Shown: positions 10,171 to 20,910 of the stretch, in pieces
How positions within the stretch are numbered: position 1 is the first letter of the stretch
Layout: each line of letters opens with the position of its first letter
DNA from: Guptibacillus hwajinpoensis
GTDB lineage: Bacteria > Bacillota > Bacilli > Bacillales > Guptibacillaceae
Direction of reading: 5' to 3'
DNA length: 64,000 bases
Assembly (NCBI RefSeq): GCF_001039475.1
Contig: NZ_LELK01000001.1
Coordinates: 1,025,734 to 1,089,733, forward strand
Notes under the pieces: generated by a model
Databases searched by the model: none
What the model was told of the DNA's origin: nothing
Seen by the model: only the letters and a program-made list of their open reading frames with translations
Program-made: the position numbers and the translations under genes

Positions 10171-10173
10171 GTG

Positions 10174-10950
10174 TTATTGTGTTTTAAGTTTTGATAGCTC
10201 CACCAAGAATTTATCATTAAGGACTTTAATATACGTCCCTTTCATACCTAGTGAGCGTGACTCAATAACGCCGGCACTCTCTAACTTACGAAGTGCATTC
10301 ACGATAACTGAACGAGTAATCCCTACACGATCAGCGATTTTACTAGCAACTAGAAGCCCTTCATTGCCTTCAAGTTCTTCGAAGATGTGCTCAATTGCTT
10401 CAAGCTCACTGTAAGAAAGAGAAGAAATCGCCATTTGAACAACAGCTTTATTTCTTGCTTCTTCTTCAATTTCTTCTGCTTTCTCATGTAGAATTTCCAT
10501 ACCTACTACTGTAGCACCATACTCCGCTAGCAATAAGTCATCATTTGAGAAAGAATCGCTTAAACGAGAAAGAATCAGTGTACCTAGACGGCTGCCGCCA
10601 CCAACGATTGGTACAATTGTTGTAAGACCTTTTTCAAATAGGTCACGGTTCTCTACTGGAAACGCTGTGTACTCACTCGAAATATCGAGGTTAGAAGACG
10701 TTTCATTAATGTTGAAAAGGTTTTGTGTATACTCTTCAGGAAATTGACGCTCAGAGAACATCTTTTTCATGCGCTCGTTCTCGATTTCTTGATTGATCGC
10801 GATTCCAAGTAGCTTCCCTCTACGGCTAACGACATAAACATTTGCCATGATAACGTCACGAAGCGTCTCCGCCATATCTGTAAAGTTAACTGGTCCTTCT
10901 GATTTCTGTAGCATTCCATTAATTTTTCTTGTTTTTTCAAGTAAATCCAT
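10174..10950 (-). CDS. codY: GTP- and branched-chain-amino-acid-sensing global repressor CodY
   Basis: Pleiotropic transcription regulator of Firmicutes. It represses stationary-phase, transport and amino-acid genes when GTP and Ile/Leu/Val are plentiful. The N-terminal GAF domain (about residues 1-155) begins [19 protein letters not shown]. The C-terminal winged helix-turn-helix is [24 protein letters not shown]. The ATG at 10950 has AGGAGG eight bases upstream, giving 258 residues, the normal length. It is the last gene of the operon with xerC, hslV and hslU (gap 21 bases) and is followed by a terminator. Confidence 0.97.
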   Translation of the reverse strand: MDLLEKTRKINGMLQKSEGPVNFTDMAETLRDVIMANVYVVSRRGKLLGIAINQEIENERMKKMFSERQFPEEYTQNLFNINETSSNLDISSEYTAFPVENRDLFEKGLTTIVPIVGGGSRLGTLILSRLSDSFSNDDLLLAEYGATVVGMEILHEKAEEIEEEARNKAVVQMAISSLSYSELEAIEHIFEELEGNEGLLVASKIADRVGITRSVIVNALRKLESAGVIESRSLGMKGTYIKVLNDKFLVELSKLKTQ

Positions 10951-10971
10951 AGTTTTTTCCTCCTGCAAGTG

Positions 10972-12366
10972 TTATAAGATGAACTGGCTGAGGTCACGGT
11001 TCTTCGCGATTGAAGCTAGCTTCTCCTCAACATACTCTGGTGTAATTGTAATGCTTTCAAGATTAATATCCGGCGCTTCGAACGAGAGATCTTCTAGAAG
11101 TTTTTCTAGAATTGTATGAAGTCTACGTGCACCGATATTGTCAGTATCTTGATTTACTTCCGTGGCAATTGTAGCAATTTTATGAATAGCATCGTCTGAA
11201 AATTCAACTTTTATACCTTCTGTTTCTAACAGCGCTGTATACTGCTTCACAAGTGCATTATCAGGCTCTGTTAAAATGCGTTTAAAGTCATCTATGTTTA
11301 AGCTATTAAGCTCAACGCGAATCGGAAATCTCCCTTGGAGCTCCGGAATTAAATCAGACGGTTTAGACATGTGGAATGCGCCAGCTGCCATGAACAAGAT
11401 GTGGTCTGTTTTCACTGGACCATACTTCGTTGTTACAGTTGATCCTTCTACGATTGGTAGAATGTCTCTTTGAACGCCTTCCCTAGAAACATCTGCAGAT
11501 TGCTGGCTCTTTCCTGCAACTTTATCGATTTCATCAATGAAAATGATTCCCGATTGTTCCGTTTTTGAAACAGCATCCTGCGCTACTTCATCCATATCCA
11601 CCAGTTTAGCAGCTTCATCCTGAGTTAAGACTTTTCGTGCCTCAGAAACTGGTAACTTACGCTTCTTCTTTTTCTTAGGCATGAAATTGCCAAGCATATC
11701 CTGCATGTTCATACCCATCTGTTCCATGCCAGCGCCTTGGAACATATCCATCATTGAATTATTTTGTTCCTCAACTTCAACTGTAATCATACGATCTTCA
11801 AGTTCTCCAAGAGCAAGTTGCTGTGCCATTTGCTTTCTTCTTGAAGCGATCGATTGATCATCTGAAGTGGTCTGGGAGTTAGACTCCTCTTGGCCCTGGT
11901 TACCAAATAACATTTCAAGCGGATTCTTGTATTGCGTTTGCTTTTTACTAGAAGGTACAAGTAGTTCTACAATACGCTTGTTTGCATTTTCCTCCGCTTT
12001 GCCCTTCACCTGTTCCATTCGGTCTTCTTTGACAAGTCTGATTGATGTCTCCACAAGATCACGAACCATTGATTCAACGTCTCGTCCGACATACCCTACT
12101 TCAGTAAATTTCGTTGCTTCTACTTTAATGAAAGGAGCATTCACAAGTTTAGCCAATCGTCTTGCGATTTCTGTTTTCCCTACGCCAGTAGGACCAATCA
12201 TTAAGATGTTCTTCGGATTTACTTCATCTTTCAGTTTATCGCTTAATAGACCACGGCGATATCGATTCCTTAGTGCAACCGCTACAGCTTTCTTGGCATC
12301 ATTCTGACCAACGATATACTGATCAAGTTTTTCAACAATTTGTCTTGGTGTTAATGGATTAGACAT
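10972..12366 (-). CDS. hslU: ATP-dependent protease ATPase subunit HslU (ClpY)
   Basis: AAA+ unfoldase that feeds proteins to the HslV peptidase. Walker A is [15 protein letters not shown], Walker B is IIFIDEIDK, and the sensor/arginine region is [12 protein letters not shown]. The intermediate (I) domain is long and Gln/Met-rich (about residues 110-240). The extreme C terminus SQFIL is the tail that docks into HslV. At 464 residues it is full length. The ATG at 12366 follows GGAGGA. It lies 31 bases after hslV and upstream of codY. Confidence 0.97.
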   Translation of the reverse strand: MSNPLTPRQIVEKLDQYIVGQNDAKKAVAVALRNRYRRGLLSDKLKDEVNPKNILMIGPTGVGKTEIARRLAKLVNAPFIKVEATKFTEVGYVGRDVESMVRDLVETSIRLVKEDRMEQVKGKAEENANKRIVELLVPSSKKQTQYKNPLEMLFGNQGQEESNSQTTSDDQSIASRRKQMAQQLALGELEDRMITVEVEEQNNSMMDMFQGAGMEQMGMNMQDMLGNFMPKKKKKRKLPVSEARKVLTQDEAAKLVDMDEVAQDAVSKTEQSGIIFIDEIDKVAGKSQQSADVSREGVQRDILPIVEGSTVTTKYGPVKTDHILFMAAGAFHMSKPSDLIPELQGRFPIRVELNSLNIDDFKRILTEPDNALVKQYTALLETEGIKVEFSDDAIHKIATIATEVNQDTDNIGARRLHTILEKLLEDLSFEAPDINLESITITPEYVEEKLASIAKNRDLSQFIL

Positions 12367-12397
12367 ACGATCTCCTCCAAAAGATACAGTTTTGATA

Positions 12398-12937
12398 CTA
12401 AATGGTTTCTACGATAATCTGATCGTTTGTATAAACACAAATTTCTGAAGCTATTTCCATAGATGCTCGCGCAATCTCTTCCGCACTTTTATTCTCGCTG
12501 TATCGTTTAAGTGCTCTGCCTGCCGAAAGCGCATAATTAGAGCCTGACCCAATGGAAAGGATGCCGTCATCAGGTTCAATTACTTCACCTGTTCCAGAAA
12601 TAAGGAGTAGTTCATCTTTATTCATCACAATAAGCATAGCTTCTAACTTTCTGAGCACTCGGTCGCTTCGCCATTCTTTAGCGAGTTCTACCGCAGCTCT
12701 TTGAAGGTTACCACCATATTCTTCAAGCTTGCTTTCAAACTTCTCAAAAAGGGTGAAAGCATCTGCTACTGACCCTGCAAAACCTGCAATTACTTTGCCA
12801 TGGAAAAGTCGTCTAACTTTTTTAGCTGTATGTTTCATTACGACAGCATTCCCGAATGTTACCTGGCCATCTCCTGCCATTGCACATTCACCGTTATGCC
12901 GTACTGCAAAAATCGTTGTTGAATGAAAGTCTCCCAT
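12398..12937 (-). CDS. hslV: ATP-dependent protease peptidase subunit HslV (ClpQ/CodW)
   Basis: Proteasome-like N-terminal-nucleophile peptidase that forms a double hexamer with HslU. It begins [12 protein letters not shown] and continues [15 protein letters not shown], with the conserved [17 protein letters not shown] and [22 protein letters not shown]. Thr7 aligns with the catalytic Thr1 of E. coli HslV. B. subtilis ClpQ, as recalled, instead uses an N-terminal Ser, which is absent here at position 2. The ATG at 12937 follows GGGAGGAGG. 179 residues, full length. Confidence 0.96.
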   Translation of the reverse strand: MGDFHSTTIFAVRHNGECAMAGDGQVTFGNAVVMKHTAKKVRRLFHGKVIAGFAGSVADAFTLFEKFESKLEEYGGNLQRAAVELAKEWRSDRVLRKLEAMLIVMNKDELLLISGTGEVIEPDDGILSIGSGSNYALSAGRALKRYSENKSAEEIARASMEIASEICVYTNDQIIVETI

Positions 12938-12957
12938 AAGTTCCTCCTCCCGAGCAA

Positions 12958-13863
12958 TTATGCTCTTGGGTGATGGTTCATGTATATCGTTTTCAATCGA
13001 TCACCTGTGACATGCGTATAAATTTGCGTGCTCGAAAGATTCGAATGCCCTAAAAGTTCCTGAACCGAACGTAAGTCGGCTCCTTCATTCAGCAAATGTG
13101 TTGCGAATGTGTGTCTCATCACATGCGGGCTTATATGTACATGCAATGAAGCGTCTTTTACAATCTTATCAAGGATTGTGCGGACACCTCTTGCTGTTAC
13201 TCTAGCACCTCTAAAGTTCAAAAACAAAGCCTTTGTAGGTTCCTTTGCTGACGAAAGGAGGTCGGAACGCCCACCGTTAATATACTCTTTGATTGCATCT
13301 ATAGCAAAACTACCAATTGGTACGTACCGTTCTTTGCGCCCTTTACCAGTAACAAAAATTGTGCCAATCGCAAAATCAATATCTTCTACATCAAGCGCTA
13401 CACATTCACTAACACGAATGCCACACGCATATAGTACTTCGAGCAGTGCTTTATCTCTCTGTCCTAGTGGTGTAGTCAAATCAGGCGCTTCAAACAACTG
13501 ACTCAATTCCTGCTCATAGAGAAACTGCGGAAGCCGCTTTTCCTGCTTCGGCAGTGAACTCATTGTAAAAGGGTTGATCTGTACGATGTTCTCCCTTAGT
13601 AGAAAGCGATACAAACTTCTTAACGTCGAGATTTTTCTCGCAGCCGTTTTCCTTGCATAGCCTCTCTCATGAAGTTCCGTTAAATAAATTCTAACGTCTA
13701 CATAAGAAACAGCAGCAAGGACATCGATAGTCTGCTGCTTCATAAAAGACTTAAAGTGTTCAATGTCCTGTAAGTAACCTGAGATCGTATGTGGTGAACA
13801 ATTCTTTTCAATCTGAAGATATTCAGAAAATGACTGAATATGAGCTTGCTGATTGTTATTCAT
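12958..13863 (-). CDS. xerC: tyrosine recombinase XerC (CodV)
   Basis: Site-specific recombinase that resolves chromosome dimers at dif. The N-terminal SAM-like core-binding domain covers about residues 5-90 ([16 protein letters not shown]). The catalytic domain has Arg in YACGIRVSE, Lys in [11 protein letters not shown], HxxR in [12 protein letters not shown], His in [10 protein letters not shown] and the nucleophilic Tyr in IYTHVT. The ATG at 13863 is chosen because GAGGTG lies six bases upstream; the upstream GTG at 13872 is part of that site. 301 residues, full length. First gene of the xerC-hslVU-codY operon. Confidence 0.96.
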   Translation of the reverse strand: MNNNQQAHIQSFSEYLQIEKNCSPHTISGYLQDIEHFKSFMKQQTIDVLAAVSYVDVRIYLTELHERGYARKTAARKISTLRSLYRFLLRENIVQINPFTMSSLPKQEKRLPQFLYEQELSQLFEAPDLTTPLGQRDKALLEVLYACGIRVSECVALDVEDIDFAIGTIFVTGKGRKERYVPIGSFAIDAIKEYINGGRSDLLSSAKEPTKALFLNFRGARVTARGVRTILDKIVKDASLHVHISPHVMRHTFATHLLNEGADLRSVQELLGHSNLSSTQIYTHVTGDRLKTIYMNHHPRA

Positions 13864-13875
13864 AGTAATCACCTC

Positions 13876-13911
13876 AAAAGGCTTCTAAATCGTATCACAA
13901 TCTAGAAGCCT
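13876..13911 (-). terminator. hairpin between trmFO and xerC, possible terminator
   Basis: A nine-base-pair inverted repeat (AGGCTTCTA at 13879-13887, TAGAAGCCT at 13903-13911) is followed on the minus strand by four T residues and then directly by the xerC ribosome-binding site. The T tract is short, so it may attenuate rather than terminate. Confidence 0.5.
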
Positions 13912-13924
13912 AAGCAATAGGAAT

Positions 13925-15229
13925 TTACAATCTTTTTACAAAATTCTGAATTGTTTCTAGCGCTCTATTAGCGATTGTTTCATTGCGCTCTTTCTTACTT
14001 TTAATTCGCGTTTCGAGCGGTGGAAATAATCCAAAGTTCGCATTCATTGGCTGGAAGTTATCAGGGTTCGCCGTCGTAATATAATTTGCTAGGCTACCAA
14101 GAGCTGTTTCTTCCGGGAAGACCACAGGCTCTTCATTATTCATAAAGCGGGCTGCATTAAACCCAGCAATTAATCCTGAAGCAGCAGATTCTACATACCC
14201 TTCAACACCTGTCATTTGACCAGCAAAAAACAAGTTCTCTCTCTCCTTATACTGATATGTTGCTTTCAATAGATTCGGAGAATTGATAAACGTGTTTCGA
14301 TGCATAACACCGTATCTTACAATATCTGCATTCTCAAGGCCTGGTATAAGACGGATTACTTCTTTTTGCGGACCCCATTTAAGATGTGTTTGGAAACCAA
14401 CAATGTTATAAAGTGTTCCTGAAGCATTATCTTGTCTTAATTGAACTACAGCATAAGGACGCTTTCCTGTTCTAGGATCTTCAAGACCAACTGGTTTAAG
14501 CGGACCAAACGTCATAGTTTTCTGTCCTCTTTGAGCCATTACCTCAATCGGCATACACCCTTCAAAGAAGATTTCCTTCTCAAATTCTTTAAGCGGAACC
14601 GTTTCAGCAGATATGAGCGCCTCATAAAACGTGTTGAATTCTTCTTCTGTCATTGGGCAGTTTAAGTAAGCTGCTTCCCCTTTATCGTAACGGGATTTTT
14701 TATAAACCTTATTCATATCAATGCTTTCTGTTTCAATAATTGGCGCCGCTGCATCATAGAAGTATAAGTACTCTTCGCCGCTAAGCGCTTTTAATTGATC
14801 AGATAGGTCCTTTGATGTTAAAGGTCCAGTTGCAATAATTGTTGGACCATCGGGAATTTTTGTGCATTCCTCAGAAAAAACAGTCACATTCGGATGGTTT
14901 TTCACATTCTCAGTTACTTTAGCTGCGAATTCATGGCGATCGACTGCTAGCGCACCGCCAGCAGGAACTGCACATTCATCCGCAGATTTAATAATAACTG
15001 AATCCATCTTACGCATTTCTTCTTTCAATACTCCAACAGCATTTGTTAGTGTATTTGCACGTAGCGAGTTACTACAAACAAGCTCGGCAAATTTATCAGT
15101 ATGATGAGCTGGCGTTTGTTTCTTAGGACGCATCTCATAAAGGTGAACATCTACGCCTCTTTTTGCCAGTTGCCATGCAGCTTCACTTCCAGCTAGTCCG
15201 GCTCCTATAACCGTAACATGATTACTCAT
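13925..15229 (-). CDS. trmFO: tRNA m5U54 methyltransferase TrmFO (folate/FAD-dependent)
   Basis: Makes ribothymidine at position 54 of tRNAs using methylenetetrahydrofolate and FADH2. The N-terminal FAD-binding motif is [19 protein letters not shown]. Other signatures are [31 protein letters not shown] and [19 protein letters not shown]. At 434 residues it is full length. The ATG at 15229 follows AAGGAG. It lies 16 bases after topA, and topA-trmFO are probably cotranscribed. Confidence 0.97.
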   Translation of the reverse strand: MSNHVTVIGAGLAGSEAAWQLAKRGVDVHLYEMRPKKQTPAHHTDKFAELVCSNSLRANTLTNAVGVLKEEMRKMDSVIIKSADECAVPAGGALAVDRHEFAAKVTENVKNHPNVTVFSEECTKIPDGPTIIATGPLTSKDLSDQLKALSGEEYLYFYDAAAPIIETESIDMNKVYKKSRYDKGEAAYLNCPMTEEEFNTFYEALISAETVPLKEFEKEIFFEGCMPIEVMAQRGQKTMTFGPLKPVGLEDPRTGKRPYAVVQLRQDNASGTLYNIVGFQTHLKWGPQKEVIRLIPGLENADIVRYGVMHRNTFINSPNLLKATYQYKERENLFFAGQMTGVEGYVESAASGLIAGFNAARFMNNEEPVVFPEETALGSLANYITTANPDNFQPMNANFGLFPPLETRIKSKKERNETIANRALETIQNFVKRL

Positions 15230-15244
15230 TGCTAAAACTCCTTA

Positions 15245-17317
15245 CTAGTTTTCTTCTTCGATGAAATCACAGTTTACACATTTGATTTCTTTTTTCTTCT
15301 TCGTCTTCTTCTCCACAAGCAAATCGCCACATTTAGGACATGGTCGTTTGATTGGCTTATCCCATGATAGGAAATCACATTCTGGGAATCGATCACAGCC
15401 GTAGAAAAGACGATTTTTCTTACTTTTACGTTCAACAACGTTACCCTCTTTACATTTAGGACAAGTAACGCCAACTTCTTTTAAGATTGGTTTCGTATTT
15501 CGGCAGTCCGGGAAGTTCGAGCAAGCCATGAATTTACCATAACGGCCCATCTTGATCACCATTGGAGAACCACATTTCTCACAATCTTCTCCAGCAGGCT
15601 CATCTTTGATCTCGACTTCTTCCATTTCTTCTTCTGCAACTTTTAATTTCTGCTCAAAATTTTGATAGAACTCGTTGATGACAGAAATCCATTCTGCATC
15701 TCCATCTTCAATTTTGTCAAGATCATTTTCAAGACCAGCAGTAAATTCGATATTAATAATGTCCTGGAAAAACTCTAGAATAAGCTCAAGGACAATTTCT
15801 CCAAGCTCAGTAGGGACAAACTTCTTATCCTCAAGTGCAACATAGCCTCTTCGCTGAATTGTGTCAAGCGTAGGCGCATATGTGGATGGGCGCCCAATAC
15901 CGAGCTCTTCCATCGTTTTCACAAGACGAGCTTCTGAATACCTTGGTGGCGGCTGTGTAAAGTGCTGAGTAGGATCGATTTCTGATGAATCAACATTCAT
16001 ACCTTCTTCAAGATCAGGAAGCATCTTATCTTCTTCCTTTTTGTTGTCATCATTGCCTTCTACATACACTTTCATAAATCCTTTGAATTTCACCTTTGAA
16101 CCGGTAGCACGGAAAATCGTACCATTGTTCTCAAGGTCAACGCTCATTGTATCCATAATGGCAGGTGCCATTTGACTTGCAACAAAGCGTTCCCAAATCA
16201 ATTTATACAATCGTAATTGATCTCGTTTCAAGTACGCTTTCATTTCAGATGGATCACGCATAACGGAAGTAGGACGGACAGCTTCATGGGCGTCCTGAGA
16301 TTTACCAGATTGTTTCTTAGCAGTTTTTTTACCAGATAAGTATGTCTCGCCGTACTTTCCTTCGATATATTCTTTTGCTTCCTCTTTTGCCGTTTCAGAG
16401 ATTCTTGTTGAATCTGTTCTCATATACGTAATTAAACCAACTGTGCCCTGTTTACCGATCGCAATCCCTTCATAAAGCTGCTGTGCTAACATCATTGTTT
16501 TCTTTGCACGGAAATTTAATTTTCGTGCTGCTTCTTGTTGAAGAGAAGACGTTGTAAATGGATTAGCAGGGTTCCGCTTACGTTCTTTCTTTTGAACCGA
16601 TTGTATGTTGAACTGATCTCCCTCGATGCGTTTTAATACATTATCCACATCTTCTCTTGAGTGGAGCTCAGCTTTCTTACCATCTACACCATAGAAACCA
16701 GCTTCAAATTGCTCCCCGTCTTTTTCAAAAGAGGCTTTGATTTTCCAGTACTCTTCTGCTTCAAAGTTTTGAATTTCTTTCTCTCTTTCAATGATGAGAC
16801 GAACAGCTACTGATTGAACACGACCAGCACTTAATCCTTTTTTCACTTTCTTCCATAATAAAGGACTTATGTTGTAACCAACGAGACGATCAAGAACACG
16901 GCGCGCTTGCTGAGCATCAACAAGATCCATATTAATCGGTCTAGGCTGTTTAAACGCATCTTTTACTGCGTCTTTTGTAATTTCATTAAATACTACTCTG
17001 CACTCGGCTTGCTCATCAATTTTTAAACTGTGAGCGAGATGCCACGCAATTGCTTCCCCTTCGCGATCGGGGTCAGCTGCGAGATAGACTTTCTTTGCTT
17101 TTTTAGCAGCATCTTTAATTTCTTTAAGTACAGGGCCTTTCCCGCGAATTGTTATATATTTAGGTGCATAGTTATTCTCCACATCAACGCCCATCTGACT
17201 TCTTGGCAGGTCAATGACGTGACCTAATGAGGCTTTCACCTTATATTTCTTCCCTAAATATTTTTCAATTGTTTTTGCTTTAGCGGGAGATTCAACAATA
17301 ACTAGATAATCTGCCAC
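15245..17317 (-). CDS. topA: DNA topoisomerase I
   Basis: Type IA topoisomerase that relaxes negative supercoils. The TOPRIM domain begins [19 protein letters not shown] and has the acidic triad in [15 protein letters not shown]. The active-site Tyr is in [14 protein letters not shown]. Three C-terminal CxxC zinc-ribbon repeats follow from about residue 577 (CEKCGSP, CPKCKEG, CPKCGDL). At 690 residues it matches B. subtilis TopA. The start is GTG at 17317 with GGAGG nine bases upstream. It lies between dprA and trmFO. Confidence 0.97.
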   Translation of the reverse strand: MADYLVIVESPAKAKTIEKYLGKKYKVKASLGHVIDLPRSQMGVDVENNYAPKYITIRGKGPVLKEIKDAAKKAKKVYLAADPDREGEAIAWHLAHSLKIDEQAECRVVFNEITKDAVKDAFKQPRPINMDLVDAQQARRVLDRLVGYNISPLLWKKVKKGLSAGRVQSVAVRLIIEREKEIQNFEAEEYWKIKASFEKDGEQFEAGFYGVDGKKAELHSREDVDNVLKRIEGDQFNIQSVQKKERKRNPANPFTTSSLQQEAARKLNFRAKKTMMLAQQLYEGIAIGKQGTVGLITYMRTDSTRISETAKEEAKEYIEGKYGETYLSGKKTAKKQSGKSQDAHEAVRPTSVMRDPSEMKAYLKRDQLRLYKLIWERFVASQMAPAIMDTMSVDLENNGTIFRATGSKVKFKGFMKVYVEGNDDNKKEEDKMLPDLEEGMNVDSSEIDPTQHFTQPPPRYSEARLVKTMEELGIGRPSTYAPTLDTIQRRGYVALEDKKFVPTELGEIVLELILEFFQDIINIEFTAGLENDLDKIEDGDAEWISVINEFYQNFEQKLKVAEEEMEEVEIKDEPAGEDCEKCGSPMVIKMGRYGKFMACSNFPDCRNTKPILKEVGVTCPKCKEGNVVERKSKKNRLFYGCDRFPECDFLSWDKPIKRPCPKCGDLLVEKKTKKKKEIKCVNCDFIEEEN

Positions 17318-17388
17318 AATACGTTTCCTCCCCCCATTGAGGTATATTTTAAAATCTTCCTTATTATTAAATAGTCAAAACTCGTTTG

Positions 17389-18285
17389 TCAAATAGTGCT
17401 AGTTTGATTTTCGTGAATATTCGATAATTCGTTCAAAATATCATTCGCTTCCATAACAAGCTTTGCCCCTTGCTGAATGAGACGATTAGTCCCTTCTGCA
17501 TGCAGATCTGTCATTCTTCCAGGTAAACAAAATACGTCTCGTCCCTGCTCCATCGCCTGATCAGCTGTAATCAACGATCCGCTTCGCTTTCTAGCTTCCA
17601 CAATCAGTGTCCCAGCAGATAATCCGCTTATAATCCGATTGCGCTCAGGAAACTGGTGTTTTTCAGGTCGACGATTAGGTGGGTACTCTGATAGAAGAAG
17701 ACCATTTTGAGCAATAATGGAAGCAAGCAATTGGTTTTCTTTAGGATAGATATGTTTGAATCCACCACCAAGAACAGCTATTGTTCCTGTCCGATGATCA
17801 AGCGCAAGCTGGTGTGCAAATGTATCAATGCCAAGGGCAAGACCGCTGACTAACGTCCACCCACTTGATACAATTGGCGTTAGTATATGTTTCATCATCG
17901 CTTCGGCATTTGGCGAATGATTCCGAGAACCAACAACACTTAAAGATTTTATCTCACTCAGAAGCTTTGTGTTCCCTAAACAATAAATCACCCATGGTGC
18001 ATCATAAATATGAGAAAGCCTTTCAGGATATGCTTCATCAAATCTTGTTATGGCTCTAATATCGCCTGCTTTAACATGAGATATTCTCCACGGCTTCCTT
18101 ATATGAAGATCTTCATATAGTAGAATGGCTTGTCCACTTGATAGTCCAAACCGCGTTAACTGAGCAGCAGACATATCATATATGCTTTGAAGCGTTGGGT
18201 CAAATATGAGAAATGATTGAAGCAGCTTCCAGTCCGTACCTTGACACTGATGCAACTGTATTAACCGGCTTCTAAACGTTATCAA
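17389..18285 (-). CDS. dprA: DNA-processing protein DprA (Smf)
   Basis: Loads RecA onto incoming single-stranded DNA during natural transformation. The Rossmann-like core has VVGSRNHSPNAEAMM, SGLALGIDTFAHQLALDH, IAVLGGGFKHIYPKEN and FPERNRIISGLSAGTLIVEA. The start is placed at TTG 18285 (followed by ITFRSRLIQLHQC). AGGAGA lies nine bases upstream, the length becomes 298 residues as in B. subtilis, and the open frame further upstream crosses the sucD terminator. Lies between sucD and topA. An intact gene suggests competence machinery or general recombination use, not proof of transformability. Confidence 0.95.
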   Translation of the reverse strand: MITFRSRLIQLHQCQGTDWKLLQSFLIFDPTLQSIYDMSAAQLTRFGLSSGQAILLYEDLHIRKPWRISHVKAGDIRAITRFDEAYPERLSHIYDAPWVIYCLGNTKLLSEIKSLSVVGSRNHSPNAEAMMKHILTPIVSSGWTLVSGLALGIDTFAHQLALDHRTGTIAVLGGGFKHIYPKENQLLASIIAQNGLLLSEYPPNRRPEKHQFPERNRIISGLSAGTLIVEARKRSGSLITADQAMEQGRDVFCLPGRMTDLHAEGTNRLIQQGAKLVMEANDILNELSNIHENQTSTI

Positions 18286-18341
18286 ACAGTGATCTCTCCT
18301 ATCAGAAACAAAATTTTGAAAGCAATTTGTTATGTATAAGA

Positions 18342-18368
18342 GAAATAGCTCCCGAACGGGAGCTATTA
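18342..18368 (-). terminator. intrinsic terminator after sucD
   Basis: A ten-base-pair perfect stem (AATAGCTCCC with GGGAGCTATT, loop GTTC) is followed on the minus strand by a T/C-rich tract. It lies just after the sucD stop and ends the sucCD operon. Confidence 0.85.
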
Positions 18369-18371
18369 CCA

Positions 18372-19280
18372 TTAAGCCTTATGTGTTGTGCACTTCTCAA
18401 GTAAACCTTTGTTTTCTAGAACAGAGATCAGTGTATCGCCCATAACTGCAGGAGTTGGTGCGACTTTAATCCCACATGACTCCATTGTTTTAATCTTCTC
18501 TTCGGCTGTACCTTTACCGCCAGAAATAATCGCACCAGCATGACCCATGCGCTTTCCTGGAGGTGCCGTTTGGCCTCCGATAAATCCAACAACAGGCTTT
18601 GTCATGTTTGCTTTAACCCATTCAGCAGCTTCTTCTTCAGCAGTACCACCAATTTCACCAATCATAATGACTGCATACGTATCGTCATCTTCATTGAATG
18701 CTTTCAATACGTCGATGAAGTTTGTTCCGTTAACCGGATCTCCACCGATACCTACAGCCGTAGACTGACCAATTCCAGCTTCTGAAAGCTGATGAACAGC
18801 TTCATACGTTAACGTACCAGAACGAGAAACGACACCTACGTGACCCTTCTTATGAATGTATCCAGGCATGATGCCAATTTTACATTCTTCAGGAGTAATC
18901 ACACCTGGACAGTTCGGTCCAACAAGACGTGTTTTCTTTCCTTCCATATAACGACTTACTTTAACCATATCAATTACCGGAATACCCTCAGTGATACAAA
19001 TAGCAAGGTCCATCTCAGCGTCAACAGCTTCCATGATTGCATCTGCAGCAAAAGCAGGAGGAACATAGATAACTGAGGCATTTGCACCAGTTTTTTGAAC
19101 AGCTTGTTCAACTGTATCGAATACAGGAACGCCTTCTACTTCAGTGCCGCCTTTTCCTGGCGTTACGCCACCAACAATCTTCGTACCATATTCAAGCATT
19201 TGCTGTGTATGAAATAAACCAACTGATCCAGTAATCCCTTGAACGATGACTTTTGTATCTTGATTAATGAATACGCTCAT
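18372..19280 (-). CDS. sucD: succinyl-CoA synthetase (ADP-forming), alpha subunit
   Basis: TCA-cycle enzyme subunit that binds CoA and carries the phosphohistidine. The CoA-binding start is [21 protein letters not shown]. It has [22 protein letters not shown] and [15 protein letters not shown]. The catalytic His is in [20 protein letters not shown]. At 302 residues it is full length. The ATG at 19280 follows GGCGGG. It lies 16 bases after sucC, so the two are cotranscribed. Confidence 0.97.
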   Translation of the reverse strand: MSVFINQDTKVIVQGITGSVGLFHTQQMLEYGTKIVGGVTPGKGGTEVEGVPVFDTVEQAVQKTGANASVIYVPPAFAADAIMEAVDAEMDLAICITEGIPVIDMVKVSRYMEGKKTRLVGPNCPGVITPEECKIGIMPGYIHKKGHVGVVSRSGTLTYEAVHQLSEAGIGQSTAVGIGGDPVNGTNFIDVLKAFNEDDDTYAVIMIGEIGGTAEEEAAEWVKANMTKPVVGFIGGQTAPPGKRMGHAGAIISGGKGTAEEKIKTMESCGIKVAPTPAVMGDTLISVLENKGLLEKCTTHKA

Positions 19281-19296
19281 TCCTAGTCCCGCCTTT

Positions 19297-20457
19297 CTAC
19301 TTAACTAATGAAACAATTTTTTCCGCGCCGTCAGCCATAGACTCTGCAGCGGTAATATTTAATCCTGAATCTTTCAGGATTTGCTTTCCTTGATCAACAT
19401 TTGTACCTTCAAGACGCACGACAAGTGGAATTTCTAGTCCAACTTGTTTCGTAGCTTCTACTACACCTTCAGCGATTACATCACACTTCATAATACCACC
19501 AAAAATGTTAACGTAGATACCTTTAACGTTCTTGTCGGAGAGGATAATTTTGAAGGCTTCAGTAACCTTCTCAGCAGTCGCACCGCCCCCAACGTCAAGG
19601 AAGTTAGCGGGATCGCCGCCATAATGCTTGATAATATCCATTGTTGCCATAGCAAGGCCAGCACCGTTAACCATGCAACCAATGTTACCTTCAAGAGCAA
19701 TGTAGCTTAGTTCATATTTAGAAGCTTCAATTTCCTTCGCATCTTCTTCATCAAGGTCACGAAGTTCTTGGATATCTTTGTGACGATAAAGTGCATTCGG
19801 ATCAAAGTTTAACTTTGCATCAAGCGCCATTACATTGCCGTCACCAGTTGTAACAAGTGGATTAATCTCTGCAATGGATGCATCTTTCTCGATAAATACT
19901 TTATATAAACCAAGCATGAATTTCACTGCTTTGTTTACTTGTTTCTTCGGGATATTCATATTGAAAGCTAGTCTTCTAGCTTGATAACCTTGAAGGCCAA
20001 CTGCAGGATCGATTACTTCTTTGAAGATCTTCTCAGGACTATGCTCAGCTACTTCTTCAATTTCAGTACCGCCTTCTTCAGATGCCATCATGACAACTCG
20101 TGAAGTGACGCGGTCAAGTACAAGACCAACGTAATATTCTTTGTCAATATCGCAACCTTCTTCGATAAGTAAGCGCTTTACTTCCTTACCTTCTGGTCCC
20201 GTTTGATGAGTAACTAACGTTTTTCCGAGAATTTCCTCGGCATATGTACGAACTTCATCAAGGTTCTTGGCAATCTTAACACCGCCAGCTTTTCCTCGAC
20301 CACCTGCGTGGATTTGAGCTTTCACAACGTAAACACTGCTTTCTAATTGCTTTGCAACGTCCACAGCTTCCTTTGCGGAGTATGCGACTTGTCCGTTAGG
20401 GACTGATACCCCGTAGCTTCTTAGGACTTCTTTTCCTTGATATTCATGGATATTCAT
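19297..20457 (-). CDS. sucC: succinyl-CoA synthetase (ADP-forming), beta subunit
   Basis: Nucleotide-binding subunit of succinyl-CoA synthetase, with an ATP-grasp fold. It begins [20 protein letters not shown] and has [37 protein letters not shown] and the C-terminal [21 protein letters not shown] region ([19 protein letters not shown]). At 386 residues it is the normal length. The ATG at 20457 is preceded by GGAGG. A sigma-A promoter lies at 20507-20534. Operon sucC-sucD. Confidence 0.97.
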   Translation of the reverse strand: MNIHEYQGKEVLRSYGVSVPNGQVAYSAKEAVDVAKQLESSVYVVKAQIHAGGRGKAGGVKIAKNLDEVRTYAEEILGKTLVTHQTGPEGKEVKRLLIEEGCDIDKEYYVGLVLDRVTSRVVMMASEEGGTEIEEVAEHSPEKIFKEVIDPAVGLQGYQARRLAFNMNIPKKQVNKAVKFMLGLYKVFIEKDASIAEINPLVTTGDGNVMALDAKLNFDPNALYRHKDIQELRDLDEEDAKEIEASKYELSYIALEGNIGCMVNGAGLAMATMDIIKHYGGDPANFLDVGGGATAEKVTEAFKIILSDKNVKGIYVNIFGGIMKCDVIAEGVVEATKQVGLEIPLVVRLEGTNVDQGKQILKDSGLNITAAESMADGAEKIVSLVK

Positions 20458-20506
20458 TCTCTCATCCTCCTATCCTAGTCAATCAAATCTTTGACGACGT
20501 TTTCAT

Positions 20507-20534
20507 TGTATAGAATATTCACACCGATTGTCTA
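20507..20534 (-). promoter_or_regulatory. sigma-A promoter of sucCD
   Basis: Minus-strand -35 TAGACA (20529-20534) and -10 TATACA (20507-20512) are separated by 16 bases, about 50 bases upstream of the sucC start. Confidence 0.6.
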
Positions 20535-20652
20535 CCCTTTTGCAAAAAGTCACTCATCTTTTATTACAGTAAAGTATTGGAAGCGCTTTAATGATTGGGT
20601 AAAAAACTTCTTTAAGTCTCAATAACAACTCCGGTGTACCAATTTCGTTAAA

Positions 20653-20692
20653 AGAACAGGAAGACGGGTTATCTCCCGTCTTCCTGTTCATC
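20653..20692 (-). terminator. strong intrinsic terminator after the small ORF
   Basis: A 14-base-pair stem (AACAGGAAGACGGG with CCCGTCTTCCTGTT) with a six-base loop is followed on the minus strand by CTTTT. The last codons of the 60-residue ORF lie inside the stem. Confidence 0.88.
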
Positions 20693-20851
20693 TCTACCTG
20701 ACTTTTTCGGTTGTGAACCTTCCTGTTGCTCTCTCTTTTGGTGATCTGTGATAGAAAGTTCTCTTGCTGCAGCTGGTGTGTAAACACCAAACTCTTCGCT
20801 TGCTTCTTCATAAAACGAATTATTTTTTTCTGGATGTCCTGGATCATTCAC
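20669..20851 (-). CDS. small hydrophilic protein of unknown function
   Basis: A 60-residue, highly charged and soluble ORF begins with GTG (MNDPGHPEKNNSFYEEASEE) nine bases after AAGGAG. It ends within the stem of a strong terminator, as short terminal genes often do. The middle contains EFGVYTPAAARELS; the C terminus is rich in Lys, Arg, Glu and Gln. I do not recognise the family. It lies between rnhB and sucC, where B. subtilis carries ylqG and ylqH, but I see no similarity to the FlhB-like YlqH. The ribosome-binding site and terminator support a real gene. A competing overlapping frame starting at ATG 20847 runs past the terminator and is less likely. Confidence 0.55.
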   Translation of the reverse strand: MNDPGHPEKNNSFYEEASEEFGVYTPAAARELSITDHQKREQQEGSQPKKSGRDEQEDGR

Positions 20852-20910
20852 TGATGATTGCTCCTTCTTTCTGGAATAGGTATAGTATCATCTATTTCGC
20901 AACAATCATA

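Noticed and set aside
18286..18372. N-terminal extension of dprA up to the sucD stop
   Set aside because: It passes through the sucD terminator hairpin; the TTG start at 18285 has AGGAGA and gives the normal DprA length.
20554..20847. 97-codon frame (MIQDIQKKI...) overlapping the 60-residue ORF between rnhB and sucC
   Set aside because: It shares the ribosome-binding region but runs through and past the strong terminator at 20653-20692, whereas the GTG-started frame stops inside it.
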